A DNA stretch of 48,770 nucleotides, from NCBI GenBank assembly GCA_001781105.1, contig MFKV01000002.1, positions 1-48,770 of the forward strand, in the 5' to 3' direction. The translations under genes were made by a program, and so were the position numbers. Positions 9,052 through 18,980 of the stretch are shown here, one piece after another. The notes under the pieces are model-generated. The model searched no databases. It saw only the letters and a list, made by a program, of their open reading frames with translations, and had not been told where the DNA came from. How positions within the stretch are numbered: position 1 is the stretch's first letter; every line of letters starts with the position of its first letter. This DNA comes from Candidatus Kaiserbacteria bacterium RIFCSPHIGHO2_01_FULL_54_36. Its GTDB lineage: Bacteria; Patescibacteriota; Minisyncoccia; Phycocordibacterales; UBA2100.

Positions 9052-9753
9052 ATGAAGATAGCCGTCATTGGATCAGGGGGCTACGTTGGCAGCGCGCTGT
9101 GCAAAGCGCTCACGCGCAGAGGATATTCCGTAACCACTGTCACGAGAGCGAATTACTCGGAAGCGAAGAGTGGGGATTTTGACATTGTCGTAAACTGCGC
9201 GATGCCCTCGGGCAAATTCTGGGCGAAGAATAATCCAAAAAAAGATTACGAAGAGACCGTGGAGAAGACCGCGCGGCTTCTCAAGGAATGGAGATTCAAG
9301 AAATTCGTCCAGATAAGCACGCTCTCTGCGCGTACGAAATCGGATACCGTGTACGGCGCTCATAAGGCGCAGGCGGAGCGACTGTGCAACCCCAATGAGC
9401 ATCTCATAGTCCGCCTCGGAGCCCTGTACAGTACGAGCATGAAAAAAGGGGTATTGCTCGACATGTTGCAGGGAAAGAAAGTGTACGTGGACGGCAAGAG
9501 CCGATATTCGTTTGTGCCGCTCGATTTTTGCGCAGAGTGGGTCGCAGCGCATCTGGAGCGAAACGGGGTCGTGGAGGTAGGCGGGAAAAACGCGATCGCG
9601 CTCGTTGACGTAGCAGCGCATATCGGAGCGCACGTGGAATTCGAGGGAGAGCTCGACCATCAGGACCTCGTATCGCCGGAGAGCGATTTTCCGGAAGCGA
9701 AAGATGTGCTAGCATTCCTCGATTCGATGCGAGCTTCTCAAACATCTCTATGA
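9052..9753 (+). CDS. NAD-dependent epimerase/dehydratase-family protein
   Basis: MKIAVIGSGGYVGSALCKALTRRGYSVTTVTR...YGAHKAQAERL. Confidence 0.85.
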   Translation: MKIAVIGSGGYVGSALCKALTRRGYSVTTVTRANYSEAKSGDFDIVVNCAMPSGKFWAKNNPKKDYEETVEKTARLLKEWRFKKFVQISTLSARTKSDTVYGAHKAQAERLCNPNEHLIVRLGALYSTSMKKGVLLDMLQGKKVYVDGKSRYSFVPLDFCAEWVAAHLERNGVVEVGGKNAIALVDVAAHIGAHVEFEGELDHQDLVSPESDFPEAKDVLAFLDSMRASQTSL

Positions 9754-10460
9754 ATGTCGCCCTGATCGCCCCAACTGTTAATGAGGTGGAGGGCCTGCGC
9801 GCGGTCTTTCCCAAACTTCCAAAAGACTTGCTCAACGAAATAGTGGTCGTCGACCTGAATTCGACCGATGGGACGATAGAGTACTGCAAGAAAGAGGGCT
9901 ACCGCGTGCATCACCAAGTGAGCCGCGGGTATGGGGCCGGCATCATGGAAGGTCTCGCGCACACGAGCGCGGATATCATCGTTGAGTTCCCGCCCGATGG
10001 CAGCTCGCCGCCAGAGAGGATAGGCGACTTGGTCGCGAAAGTGCGTGAGGGCTACGATCTCGTCATTGCCTCACGGTATCGCGATGGCGCAAAAAGCTAC
10101 GACGACGACTTCGTTACCCGTTTCGGTAATTGGCTTTTTACCGCCATCATCAATATTCTGTTCCGCGCGCACTACACCGATACACTGGTCGGATTCCGCG
10201 CGTACCGCCGCTCTGCGCACAATAAGCTCGGGCTTTCTACGCGTGGCCTCTCGTGGACTGCCCAGCAGTCGATCCAGTTTGCGAAAGCTGGTCTTACAGT
10301 CACGGAAGTTGGAGTTGATGAACCCGCCCGTATCGGTGGAGTACGGAAAATGCGCCCCCTCAAGACTGGACTCGAGATACTGTGGGTCATCGTACGGGAA
10401 TTCGTCGCCGGAAGGAAATTCGCGAACGTATTTCCGGTACAGAGTGCTTCGGAAAGATAA
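9750..10460 (+). CDS. glycosyltransferase family 2
   Basis: VALIAPTVNEVEGLRAVFPKLP...EIVVVDLNSTDGTIEYCKKEG...GYGAGIMEGLAHTSADIIVEFPPDGSSPPERI. Confidence 0.9.
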   Translation: MNVALIAPTVNEVEGLRAVFPKLPKDLLNEIVVVDLNSTDGTIEYCKKEGYRVHHQVSRGYGAGIMEGLAHTSADIIVEFPPDGSSPPERIGDLVAKVREGYDLVIASRYRDGAKSYDDDFVTRFGNWLFTAIINILFRAHYTDTLVGFRAYRRSAHNKLGLSTRGLSWTAQQSIQFAKAGLTVTEVGVDEPARIGGVRKMRPLKTGLEILWVIVREFVAGRKFANVFPVQSASER

Positions 10461-10480
10461 TGTGTTAGAATCTTCGAACC

Positions 10481-11452
10481 ATGAAAAAGAAGGCCATTAT
10501 TAGCGGCGTTACGGGTCAGGACGGCTCGTACATGGCCGAGCTTCTCCTCTCCAAGGGCTATGAGTTGCACGGGCTCATGCGCCGGCTTTCTTCCTTCGCC
10601 TCGGGGAGAATTGACCACCTTTTCTCAAATCCCCACTTCCATACGTACCACGCGGATCTTACCGACAGTCCTTCCTTGTCGGGAATAATTTCCAAAGTAA
10701 AGCCGGATGAATTCTATAATCTCGGTGCAATGTCTCACGTAAAGGTATCGTTCGAGGTGCCACAATATACGCTCGAGACAAATACGGTCGGCGTCCTTAA
10801 CGTCCTCGAGATCCTCCGCACGCTTTCTCCCAAGACCAAATTTTACCAAGCGTCCTCCTCCGAGATGTTCGGAGTGCCCGGCGTTCCACCACCGTTTAAT
10901 GAGACCACGCCGATGAATCCGCAAAGCCCCTACGGCGTGGCGAAGCTCGCCGCATTCCACCTTACCAAGCAGTATCGCGACGGATACGGTATGTTCGCGA
11001 CGACGGGCATACTGTTCAACCACGAAAGCCCGCGGCGTGGCGGCACGTTCGTGACCAAAAAGGTGAGCCAGGCCGTTGCGCGGATAAAGCACGGGATGCA
11101 AGACTCACTCGTGCTGGGTAATCTCGACGCCAAGCGCGACTGGGGCTGGTCGCCGGAATTCGTCGAGGCAATCCACCTCATCATGCAGCAGAAGAAACCG
11201 GACGTGTACGTCGTCGCGACCGGCGAGACGCATACGATCAAAGAGTTCGTCGAGGAAGCGTTCGCGCATGTGGGCCTCGATTGGAAGAAGTACGTAAAAA
11301 CCGACAAGCGATACATACGGCCCAACGAAGTCCCCCTCCTCCTCGGTGACGCCTCAAAAATAAAGAAAATTGGGTGGAAGCCGAAAATGAAATTCAAAGA
11401 TATCGTTCATGCGATGATTGATTACGATATGGCGCATCCTCATGATAACTGA
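10481..11452 (+). CDS. gmd: GDP-mannose 4,6-dehydratase (copy 2)
   Basis: MKKKAIISGVTGQDGSYMAELLLSKGYELHGLMRR...YQASSSEMFG...NHESPRRGGTFVTKKV...AKRDWGWSPEFVEAI. Confidence 0.93.
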   Translation: MKKKAIISGVTGQDGSYMAELLLSKGYELHGLMRRLSSFASGRIDHLFSNPHFHTYHADLTDSPSLSGIISKVKPDEFYNLGAMSHVKVSFEVPQYTLETNTVGVLNVLEILRTLSPKTKFYQASSSEMFGVPGVPPPFNETTPMNPQSPYGVAKLAAFHLTKQYRDGYGMFATTGILFNHESPRRGGTFVTKKVSQAVARIKHGMQDSLVLGNLDAKRDWGWSPEFVEAIHLIMQQKKPDVYVVATGETHTIKEFVEEAFAHVGLDWKKYVKTDKRYIRPNEVPLLLGDASKIKKIGWKPKMKFKDIVHAMIDYDMAHPHDN

Positions 11453-11840
11453 GATACGGGGGAAGAACGGATCAAAGAAACTCTTCGCGCTGCTGTTGGA
11501 CGTTTCGGATATAGGCGAAGGAACCTATCCCGTCACCGCTCCTTCGTGGCCACTGCAGCTCTTGCTGATGAAGCGAAAGAGCGGGCATGTCGTCCGAAAG
11601 CACATGCACAAAAAACTCCGCAAATCGTCATCAGGGCCCATGGAAGCTATCGTCGTCGTTCGCGGCGAGATACAGGCAAACATTTACGACCGCAAAGGGG
11701 CTCCGGTCTCGGAGCTATCCGTTTCTGCTGGCCAATGCCTTCTTATTATTGACGGCGCTCACGAGGTGAGGGTAAGAAAAGATGCTCTCATGTACGCTTT
11801 CAAAGATGGACCCTACAAAGAAGACAAAATAATCTTATGA
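11442..11840 (+). CDS. cupin-fold sugar-modification-like protein
   Basis: HVVRKHMHKKLRKSSSGPMEAIVVVRGEIQANIYDRKGAPVSELSVSAGQCLLIIDGAHEVRV; start trimmed to ATG 11442. Confidence 0.65.
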   Translation: MITEIRGKNGSKKLFALLLDVSDIGEGTYPVTAPSWPLQLLLMKRKSGHVVRKHMHKKLRKSSSGPMEAIVVVRGEIQANIYDRKGAPVSELSVSAGQCLLIIDGAHEVRVRKDALMYAFKDGPYKEDKIIL

Positions 11841-13045
11841 ACGTAACGCAATGCCATTTGTGCGCGTCGAAGAGCCTCGTTGAGGTGCTGAGCTTAGGCT
11901 TTCACCCGCTTGCGGACTTCTTTCTAAAAGAGCATCAGCTCTCCGAGATGGAACGCCGCTATCCGCTTTCGCTGCTTCAGTGCCAGGATTGCGGCCACGG
12001 AATGAACAGCTATATCGTCCCTGCTGAGGTACGCTACCAAGAGAATGACTATAGCTATGACTCATCGAATTCGAGGGTCTCCATCCAGCATTTTTCAGAT
12101 ATGGCCAAAGAGATATGGAAGCGGGCGAAATTGAAGAAGGGCGACCTTGTCGTTGATATAGGCAGCAACGTCGGGACACTGCTTAGTGCATTCCAGAAAT
12201 TAGGCGCACAGATCCAAGGCGTAGACCCTGCGCCCAACATTGCAAAACTCGCAGAGAAAAACGGAATTCTCACCATCAACGACTTTTTCAATGCGTCGGC
12301 ATGCAAAAAGATACTAAAGAAAGCAAGGCCGAAAGTGATCACCATGACCAATGCATTCAACCACGTTTCAAATCTCAACGAATTCATGCACGATGTCGTG
12401 TCGATCATGGACAAAAACAGTACCTTTGTCATCGAACTTCCCTACTTCCTCGAAATACTCCGCAAAAAACATTTCGATGTCGTGTACTTGGAACACGTCT
12501 CATACATAGGGGTCATGCCGCTCGTCCCCTATTTCAAAAAATTCGGGCTCACGATCGAGCACGTGGAAGAAAATGACTACATGAGCGGCTCCCTGCGGAT
12601 TTTTGTGGGCTTCGGTAAAGAAGGCCCGTCGGTCGCGAAGCACATCGCGCTCGAGGAAAAAGCCGGGCTCTATGACAAGAAGGTATGGAAGAAATTCGCA
12701 GAAAGCGTCCGCGGTTGCAAGATGAACATATTGAAGGAATTGGTAAGCGCTCGCGAGCGCGGCGGCAAAATAGTCGCTATCGGCGCGGCGGCAAAAGGAA
12801 ACACGCTGCTCAATTACTGTGGAATCGATAGCGCCCTCATTGATTTTGCAACCGATGCATCGCCCTTGAAGATCGGTAAATACACTCCAGGCTCGCACTT
12901 GCCCATCCTCGCCGACGACGCTATAGATGAGAGCGTCACTGACGCCCTCATTCTCGCATGGAACATTGCCGGTCTGCTCAAGAAGAAGATCGGCTCGCGG
13001 CACCCCACACTTCACTTTATTACCCCGCATGTGGTAGGCTCTTAA
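11837..13045 (+). CDS. class I SAM C-methyltransferase (NDP-hexose methyltransferase type, N-terminal Zn-binding region)
   Basis: CHLCASKSLVEVLSLGFHPLADFF...LLQCQDCGHGMN...DLVVDIGSNVGTLLSAFQKLGAQIQGVDPAPN. Confidence 0.9.
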   Translation: MNVTQCHLCASKSLVEVLSLGFHPLADFFLKEHQLSEMERRYPLSLLQCQDCGHGMNSYIVPAEVRYQENDYSYDSSNSRVSIQHFSDMAKEIWKRAKLKKGDLVVDIGSNVGTLLSAFQKLGAQIQGVDPAPNIAKLAEKNGILTINDFFNASACKKILKKARPKVITMTNAFNHVSNLNEFMHDVVSIMDKNSTFVIELPYFLEILRKKHFDVVYLEHVSYIGVMPLVPYFKKFGLTIEHVEENDYMSGSLRIFVGFGKEGPSVAKHIALEEKAGLYDKKVWKKFAESVRGCKMNILKELVSARERGGKIVAIGAAAKGNTLLNYCGIDSALIDFATDASPLKIGKYTPGSHLPILADDAIDESVTDALILAWNIAGLLKKKIGSRHPTLHFITPHVVGS

Positions 13046-13048
13046 ATT

Positions 13049-13465
13049 ATGAGGCGGCAAAAGAGGAAAGTCGACTTCAAAGACAAGCGAGGGACCATCA
13101 TGGACATCTTCGTGGGTGAGCCGTACGAGCATTGCGTTATCGTGTATTCCAACAAAGGCTCGGTCCGCGGGAACCACTTTCATAAGAAGTCACAGCAGAC
13201 AGATTTTATGCTCTCCGGCAGCATGCTGGCGTATACCAGGAAAAAAGGAAGCAAAAAAATAGAGAAATTTGTTGTGCGTCAGAATGACGTCACGCATTGG
13301 GACAAGGGGGAGGCGCACGAATTCATCGCGCTGGAGCAGTGCGCATTCCTGAGCTTCGTCAACGGCCCGCGCGGAGGCGACAATTATGAGAACGACACCT
13401 TCCGCCTCAAGATACCGCTCCACGAACAAGCAAAGAAAAAGATAACCGATTGGACTGTGCAATAG
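13049..13465 (+). CDS. WxcM-like/cupin-family protein
   Basis: KRGTIMDIFVGEPYEHCVIVYSNKGSVRGNHFHKKSQQTDFMLSGSM...VTHWDKGEAHEFIALEQCAFLSF. Confidence 0.75.
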   Translation: MRRQKRKVDFKDKRGTIMDIFVGEPYEHCVIVYSNKGSVRGNHFHKKSQQTDFMLSGSMLAYTRKKGSKKIEKFVVRQNDVTHWDKGEAHEFIALEQCAFLSFVNGPRGGDNYENDTFRLKIPLHEQAKKKITDWTVQ

Positions 13466-14730
13466 AACTCATGTTGACGCGAATCAAGCTCAGAGTGCTC
13501 GATCTTCTGCGATGGAGCGAAGCGTACACGAGGACAGATATGGTGTACGCAACGCAGGGGGGGTTTTGGCTCTCGCTCGCGAAGGTGGTAGGACTCATAT
13601 CATCGCTCCTCTTTGCCGTCGCGATGGCGAACCTCGTTCCCCCCGAGGTATTCGGGACCTATAAATTCGTGATCTCGGGGGCTGCGATCATCGGCGCTTT
13701 TTCTCTGGGCGGCGTGGGGACTGCTATCATACAAGCTGTTGCTCGAGGATACGAGGGGGCCTTGCATCAAGGCACGAAGGCATACTTGAGGTGGAGCTTT
13801 GGTATCATCGCCATCGCGATCGCGATCGCGATCTACTATTTTCTCAACGGGAATGAGGTGCTCGCCATATCGTTCCTCATCGCAGGCGCGTGCAATCCTC
13901 TCATTATTGGATTTTCTTTCTTCGGCCAGTTCATCTCGGGGAAAAAAGATTTCAGGACATTTTCAATATTTGACACTCTGCGAAATGTGGCACCCGCATT
14001 TGTACTCATCGCGACGGTCTTTTTCACCAGTGATCCGGTGCTGATCATTTTGGTGTTCTTTGTTTCGTGTACCGTCACAAATATCCTGCTCTACTACTCG
14101 ACCGTGCAAAAATACCAGCCCAACGAGCTCGTCGACCCGCAAAGCATTCCCTACGCCAAGCATCTGAGCCTCATGGGAATAATGGTCAAAGTCGCAGAAA
14201 ATATCGACAAAGTGCTCGTCTTCCATTATCTCGGCGCCTCCCAGCTCGCCATATATGCCTTCGCACAGACACCGATCGGAAATCTCAAACTGCTCAACGA
14301 CATACCTGCACGGCTTGCGCTGCCGAAGTTAAGCGAGCGAAGCTTCCCAGAATTGAAACGATCCCTTCCGAGAAAGATCCTTCTTCTCGCAGGCATCATG
14401 GCCGTTATTGTCGTCCTCTATATTGCCTTCGCGCCGCTTATATTCCAGCTCTTGTTCCCCGCATATCTCGATTCTGTCATCTATACGCAGGTCTTGGCTC
14501 TGTCGCTCTTGTTCGCGCCGGGTACCATGTTTGGCGAGGCATTGACTGCACACATGAAAAGAAGGGAGCTGTACCTCTCGCAAGCCGTCCTGCCTATCAT
14601 CAAGATCGCACTGTTTCTTATTCTCTTGCCGTTGTTTGGCCTCTGGGGCGCTATCGGGGCGATCATTGCTTCGCAATTCTTGACGTTTGTACTCTATGCC
14701 TTTCAGTTCTGGCGGGTACGGCCAATCTGA
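13450..14730 (+). CDS. polysaccharide flippase (Wzx/MATE-like)
   Basis: 426 aa, about 12 TM segments; VYATQGGFWLSLAKVVGLISSLLFAVAMANLVPPEVFGTYKFVIS. Confidence 0.9.
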   Translation: MDCAIELMLTRIKLRVLDLLRWSEAYTRTDMVYATQGGFWLSLAKVVGLISSLLFAVAMANLVPPEVFGTYKFVISGAAIIGAFSLGGVGTAIIQAVARGYEGALHQGTKAYLRWSFGIIAIAIAIAIYYFLNGNEVLAISFLIAGACNPLIIGFSFFGQFISGKKDFRTFSIFDTLRNVAPAFVLIATVFFTSDPVLIILVFFVSCTVTNILLYYSTVQKYQPNELVDPQSIPYAKHLSLMGIMVKVAENIDKVLVFHYLGASQLAIYAFAQTPIGNLKLLNDIPARLALPKLSERSFPELKRSLPRKILLLAGIMAVIVVLYIAFAPLIFQLLFPAYLDSVIYTQVLALSLLFAPGTMFGEALTAHMKRRELYLSQAVLPIIKIALFLILLPLFGLWGAIGAIIASQFLTFVLYAFQFWRVRPI

Positions 14731-14731
14731 T

Positions 14732-16618
14732 ATGCGCGCGCTCTACAGATCGCTTTCCTCCTCACATCCGACGCAGATGCGCATAGTGCGTTTTCTCATC
14801 TCCGGTAGCTCGGCGGCCGGCATTAATCTAGGCACGTTGTTCGTACTGACCCACTTCTTTGACGTGTGGTACCTGTTGTCGTCGGTGGTCGCGTTTTCCG
14901 TCTCCTTCTTCGTCAGCTTCACGTTGCAGAAATTCTGGACCTTCAACGATGCGTCCTTGCATCGCGTGCGCTCCCAAGCCTTTGTGTATCTAATGATAGC
15001 GCTCGCCGACTTGGGGCTGAACACGCTCCTGCTCTTCGTGCTGGTGGAGTACGCACACGTACACTATATGGCAGCACAGCTCTTATGCATGGGACTCATC
15101 GCAATCATAAACTTCTTCAGCTATAAGCGTTTCGTATTCCGAGCTCTCAAGAATGATGCGCCTCTTTCCGCAACCCAAACACGGACACGCATGTCTCCTC
15201 CTCACATATTCTTTCTGGTCGTGGCCTTCGTCCTCTTTGCGTCCCTTGCCTCATATCGACTTTCCGAAAACCCGCCAACATGGATAGACGAAGGGACCAT
15301 TACGCAAACGTCGATCAATCTCGCAGCGCACGGGATTTATGGCATGCAGACCGCGCCGGGGCACTTTATCACTACGGCCGGCTTTATCACTACGAGTTTC
15401 CCCGTCACGTACCCGATCGCCCTTTCATTTTCCCTTTTTGGTACCACGCTCTTGAATGCGCGCGGGACAATGGTCCTTTTTATGACTCTCTTGTGTGCAC
15501 TGTCATATTTCCTGATCCGGAGTCTTGCCGGAGAACGAAAGGGGTCAATATCCCTTTTCTCCCTATTCTTGTTGGTAACATTTGCCCCGCTCTACGGGCA
15601 TGGAAAAAACGTCCTCGGCGAAGTACCGGGACTAATGTATTTCGTCGCCTCTCTCGTCTTTCTCCAATGGGCTGAAAAAAAATCTTACTTGTCGCTGTGG
15701 GTTTTCTCCGGCGTGTTCGCGGGGTTGGCAATGACTACGAAACCAAGCTACCTCATTTTCATTGCGCCGTCTCTACTCGTTGTTGCATACCTGCGTCGCA
15801 AACAACTCTCATGGAGAAGTGTGCTCACCTTTTGCGCGGGGGCCGGCTGCGTTCTCCTGTGGTGGTTTTTTGTGCATGTCACAAGCATTGCTGCGCTGAA
15901 AGAGATCTTTCTCGTGACCAACCCGAACGACCACGCGCTTTCGGCTCGCCTCATCAACAACAGCGCGCGATTTATTTCCGAGCTCCAACCGCTCTATTTC
16001 TTAGGTCTCCTTTCGCTCTGGTGGGGATCTTTGCTGTTCCGGACATGGCGCAAAGTCGAGATCCCGACCGTGGAGCTCTTTGCCGGCATATTTTCTGCGG
16101 TTAGTCTTCTTCTCTACCTTCCAAGCGGCGGATTTTATCGCTACTTTTTTCCTGCAGAAGCGCTCGCGCTCGTCTTCTTACCGCTCGCGCTCTACCGCAC
16201 ACCTCTTGCCGAGAGGTATCGCTCTTTTTTCCTGAAAGCTGCTACCGTATTCCTCCTCCTGCTTATCCTTTTTCAGGGATACCAGACGCTTTTTCACTCA
16301 TGGGTATCCGAGCATCAGGAAAATACCCGCTCGGCGCTTCTTTCCCTGCATTTGCGCGATATCGGGGACGATAAAAAGATCTTTTTATACAATGTCCCCG
16401 AAGCGGTGATTTTCCTCAATTCTCACAACTATTATCAGTACCTGCAGTACGGCGAGGTTGTCACGCACGGGGCAGAAAATCTGGCCTTCCTCTTCCGCGG
16501 CGAGCCCGATTACGTCTTGGTGGATACGGAGTTCCCCGACACGGAAAGGGTCTCGGCCTTTTATAGCGAGCGTTCGCGCTTTGATAAATACGTGCTGTAC
16601 GAAAAAACGCGCAAGTAG
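14732..16618 (+). CDS. GtrA-like domain fused to a GT-C/PMT-type glycosyltransferase
   Basis: N-term RFLISGSSAAGINLGTLFVLTHFFDVWYLLSSVVAFSVSFFVSFTLQKFWTF (GtrA); C-term polytopic with PPTWIDEGTITQTS. Confidence 0.85.
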   Translation: MRALYRSLSSSHPTQMRIVRFLISGSSAAGINLGTLFVLTHFFDVWYLLSSVVAFSVSFFVSFTLQKFWTFNDASLHRVRSQAFVYLMIALADLGLNTLLLFVLVEYAHVHYMAAQLLCMGLIAIINFFSYKRFVFRALKNDAPLSATQTRTRMSPPHIFFLVVAFVLFASLASYRLSENPPTWIDEGTITQTSINLAAHGIYGMQTAPGHFITTAGFITTSFPVTYPIALSFSLFGTTLLNARGTMVLFMTLLCALSYFLIRSLAGERKGSISLFSLFLLVTFAPLYGHGKNVLGEVPGLMYFVASLVFLQWAEKKSYLSLWVFSGVFAGLAMTTKPSYLIFIAPSLLVVAYLRRKQLSWRSVLTFCAGAGCVLLWWFFVHVTSIAALKEIFLVTNPNDHALSARLINNSARFISELQPLYFLGLLSLWWGSLLFRTWRKVEIPTVELFAGIFSAVSLLLYLPSGGFYRYFFPAEALALVFLPLALYRTPLAERYRSFFLKAATVFLLLLILFQGYQTLFHSWVSEHQENTRSALLSLHLRDIGDDKKIFLYNVPEAVIFLNSHNYYQYLQYGEVVTHGAENLAFLFRGEPDYVLVDTEFPDTERVSAFYSERSRFDKYVLYEKTRK

Positions 16619-16635
16619 CAAGCCGGATCGCCCTC

Positions 16636-17535
16636 TTAGAGTCCCCAATCAAACTTGTGAGCGTAGTCTTCGACGGCGTCATGCCAATCACGAGTGAGAT
16701 TGAGGCCGAGATCATGCAGATGCCTGTTGACCATCTTTTCGGAACGAGGCCGCGGGGCGAAATAGGTGGATTTAAAATAGTCGGACCCGACTTCGGTTAC
16801 GGTAACGTCTTTACGCCCGAGCGATTCCATCAAAAATCGCGCAATCTCCGCGCGACTGCCCCCTCCTTCACAGACGCCGTGGAACACTCCGTATTGCTCC
16901 TGATCCAAGAGCGTATAGAGAATGTTGGCGAGGTCGTAGGTATAACACGGTGTCCCTAGTTTGTCGTCGACGACAAAAAGTTCTTTGGCGCCGCTCCTGA
17001 CCTGCTTGATAATTTTGTTGATGAACTTCTTGTCTTTTATCGGACCGCCACCCATCATCCAACCTGCGCGCGCAACAACATGCTTGGGATACTTTTTGAC
17101 ATTGATTTCACCTCCGTATTTCGTCTTGCCGTAGACACTTAGCGGATGTGGCTCGTCGTCTTCGTCGTAGACGTCTTTTTTTCCGTCAAAGATACCTGCC
17201 GTGCAGATGTATACAAACGGTGTACCGTGCGTTTCGACGTAGGGGGCGAAATATGCGACCGAATCGGCGTTGGTGGCTTCCGCGTCATCGGGATGCGTCT
17301 CGCAGTATTCCATGTCGGTCAGCGCCGCCAAGTGCACGATGTAGTCTGGCCGGATCTCTTCGAGGTATTGTTCCACCTGCGCCTTGTCACGAACGTCGAG
17401 ATGGGTAAGCCACGCTTCGTTGAGGTCAATGTCAGTCGCAAACACGTTTGCATTACCTGTAAATCGTTTGTACACACCCTCGCCGAGCATGCCGCCGCAA
17501 CCTGTGATCAAGACAGTGTCAGTCTTCCGTATCAT
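16636..17535 (-). CDS. rfbD: dTDP-4-dehydrorhamnose reductase
   Basis: VLITGCGGMLGEGVYKRF...IRPDYIVHLAALTDMEYCETHPDDAEATNADS...ICTAGIFDGKK...HPLSVYGKTKYGGE. Confidence 0.85.
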   Translation of the reverse strand: MIRKTDTVLITGCGGMLGEGVYKRFTGNANVFATDIDLNEAWLTHLDVRDKAQVEQYLEEIRPDYIVHLAALTDMEYCETHPDDAEATNADSVAYFAPYVETHGTPFVYICTAGIFDGKKDVYDEDDEPHPLSVYGKTKYGGEINVKKYPKHVVARAGWMMGGGPIKDKKFINKIIKQVRSGAKELFVVDDKLGTPCYTYDLANILYTLLDQEQYGVFHGVCEGGGSRAEIARFLMESLGRKDVTVTEVGSDYFKSTYFAPRPRSEKMVNRHLHDLGLNLTRDWHDAVEDYAHKFDWGL

Positions 17536-17540
17536 CCGGA

Positions 17541-18275
17541 TTATAATAGCCCAAATCTGAACTTGAGCATATCGATGATCGTGGGAACGACGACCGAGAG
17601 TTTGGAGCCGCTCGCGAGGCCCGCCTGTCGGTGGAAATGCGTTACCGGAAACTGCGCGATACGAAACCCGGCTCTCCGCGCACGGATAAGCATCTCAGCA
17701 TCGATAAAGGCACTGGTCCCCTTGATGGTGATGGCGTCCAAAACTTTCCGTTTGTAGATCTTCATCGAGCAGTTGACGTCACGGATAGGAAATAAAAAAA
17801 GAATGCATACGAATGCGTTGAAGAGAACGGACTGTACTTTACGCCGCCCGCTCGCGGCTTTTTCGCGCACAAATCCGGTCACAACGTCTGCCTCCTGCAG
17901 GAGCAGGAGAGCCGCCGCAAATTCGCGCACATCATATTGATTGTCTCCGTCGGTGTACATGACGTATTCGAAATGGCTATGGAGAAACCCGTCGCGGATG
18001 GTAGCTCCATAGCCGAGATTTTTCGGGTGGTGAATGACACGTACTTCCTTGTATTGCACAGCAAAACCATCGGCAACTTCGCCGGTTTTGTCGGGACTTC
18101 CATCCTCGATTATGAGGATCTCGAATTCGTTTGCGATCTCGGAGAGGAATGCATGCACGCGCGGTATCAGGACCGGCAGATTCTTTTCGTCATGGTACGC
18201 AGGGCAGAAAAAAGAAACACTGGAGAGCTTTGTGCCCGTTTCGGTCATACGGAGCGCTAGGCTTTGTATGCCCAA
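17541..18275 (-). CDS. glycosyltransferase family 2
   Basis: SFFCPAYHDEKNLPVLIPRVHAFL...FEILIIEDGSPDKTGEVADGFA...YTDGDNQYDVREF. Confidence 0.9.
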   Translation of the reverse strand: MGIQSLALRMTETGTKLSSVSFFCPAYHDEKNLPVLIPRVHAFLSEIANEFEILIIEDGSPDKTGEVADGFAVQYKEVRVIHHPKNLGYGATIRDGFLHSHFEYVMYTDGDNQYDVREFAAALLLLQEADVVTGFVREKAASGRRKVQSVLFNAFVCILFLFPIRDVNCSMKIYKRKVLDAITIKGTSAFIDAEMLIRARRAGFRIAQFPVTHFHRQAGLASGSKLSVVVPTIIDMLKFRFGLL

Positions 18276-18970
18276 TCAATGACCTGTTTCAAAGACTCAC
18301 GCGTACCGGCATCGGACCAAAAACCCTTGAATACAGCGTGACCGCATCTACCTTTTTTGATATACCAGTTGTTCACATCGGTGATCTCAAGTTCTCCACG
18401 CGCCGACGGTTTTAAATTCGCAACGACGTTGAATACATTCGATGGATAGATGTAGAGCCCCGTGACTGCGTACGGGCTTTTTGGTCTTTTTGGTTTCTCC
18501 TCTATCTTTACCACTCTGCCATTGCTACCTTTAAGCACAGGAACTCCGAAGCGGCTCGGGTCTTTGGGACGAGCAAAATAGAGGAACGCTTCGTCTTTTC
18601 CCGCGTTCTTAGGAGGTTTAGGAAGTTTAGCGTTCTCGAAAATATTGTCCCCCAAAACCACCGCGACCGAGTCGACCCCGACAAAATCTTTGGCAAGTCC
18701 CAACGCCTGCGCGATACCACCCGCGCTTTTTTGCACCCGATAGGTGAGCTGTACCCCGTATTCGGAACCATCGCCGAGAAATTCCGCGATACCGCCGATG
18801 TGGCCGCCGCCGGAGATGACCATAATGTCCGTTGCTCCAAGGTGTTTCAGTGTCTCCAGGGGATACAATATCATCGGCCGGTTGAGTATTGGCACCATGT
18901 GCTTATTGACCACGTAAGTCACTGGCTGGAGCCGAGTGCCTTTTCCGCCTGCAAGTATCAGACCTTTCAT
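18257..18970 (-). CDS. rfbA: glucose-1-phosphate thymidylyltransferase
   Basis: MKGLILAGGKGTRLQPVTYVVNKHMVPILNRPMILYPLETL...VVLGDNIFE. Confidence 0.92.
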   Translation of the reverse strand: MKGLILAGGKGTRLQPVTYVVNKHMVPILNRPMILYPLETLKHLGATDIMVISGGGHIGGIAEFLGDGSEYGVQLTYRVQKSAGGIAQALGLAKDFVGVDSVAVVLGDNIFENAKLPKPPKNAGKDEAFLYFARPKDPSRFGVPVLKGSNGRVVKIEEKPKRPKSPYAVTGLYIYPSNVFNVVANLKPSARGELEITDVNNWYIKKGRCGHAVFKGFWSDAGTRESLKQVIDWAYKA

Positions 18971-18980
18971 ATTGCTATGG

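Noticed and set aside
13809-13833. GATCGC-type tandem repeat (GCGATCGC units)
   Set aside because: Encodes an Ile/Ala transmembrane stretch (IAIAIAIAI) of the flippase; codon-level repetition is sufficient explanation.
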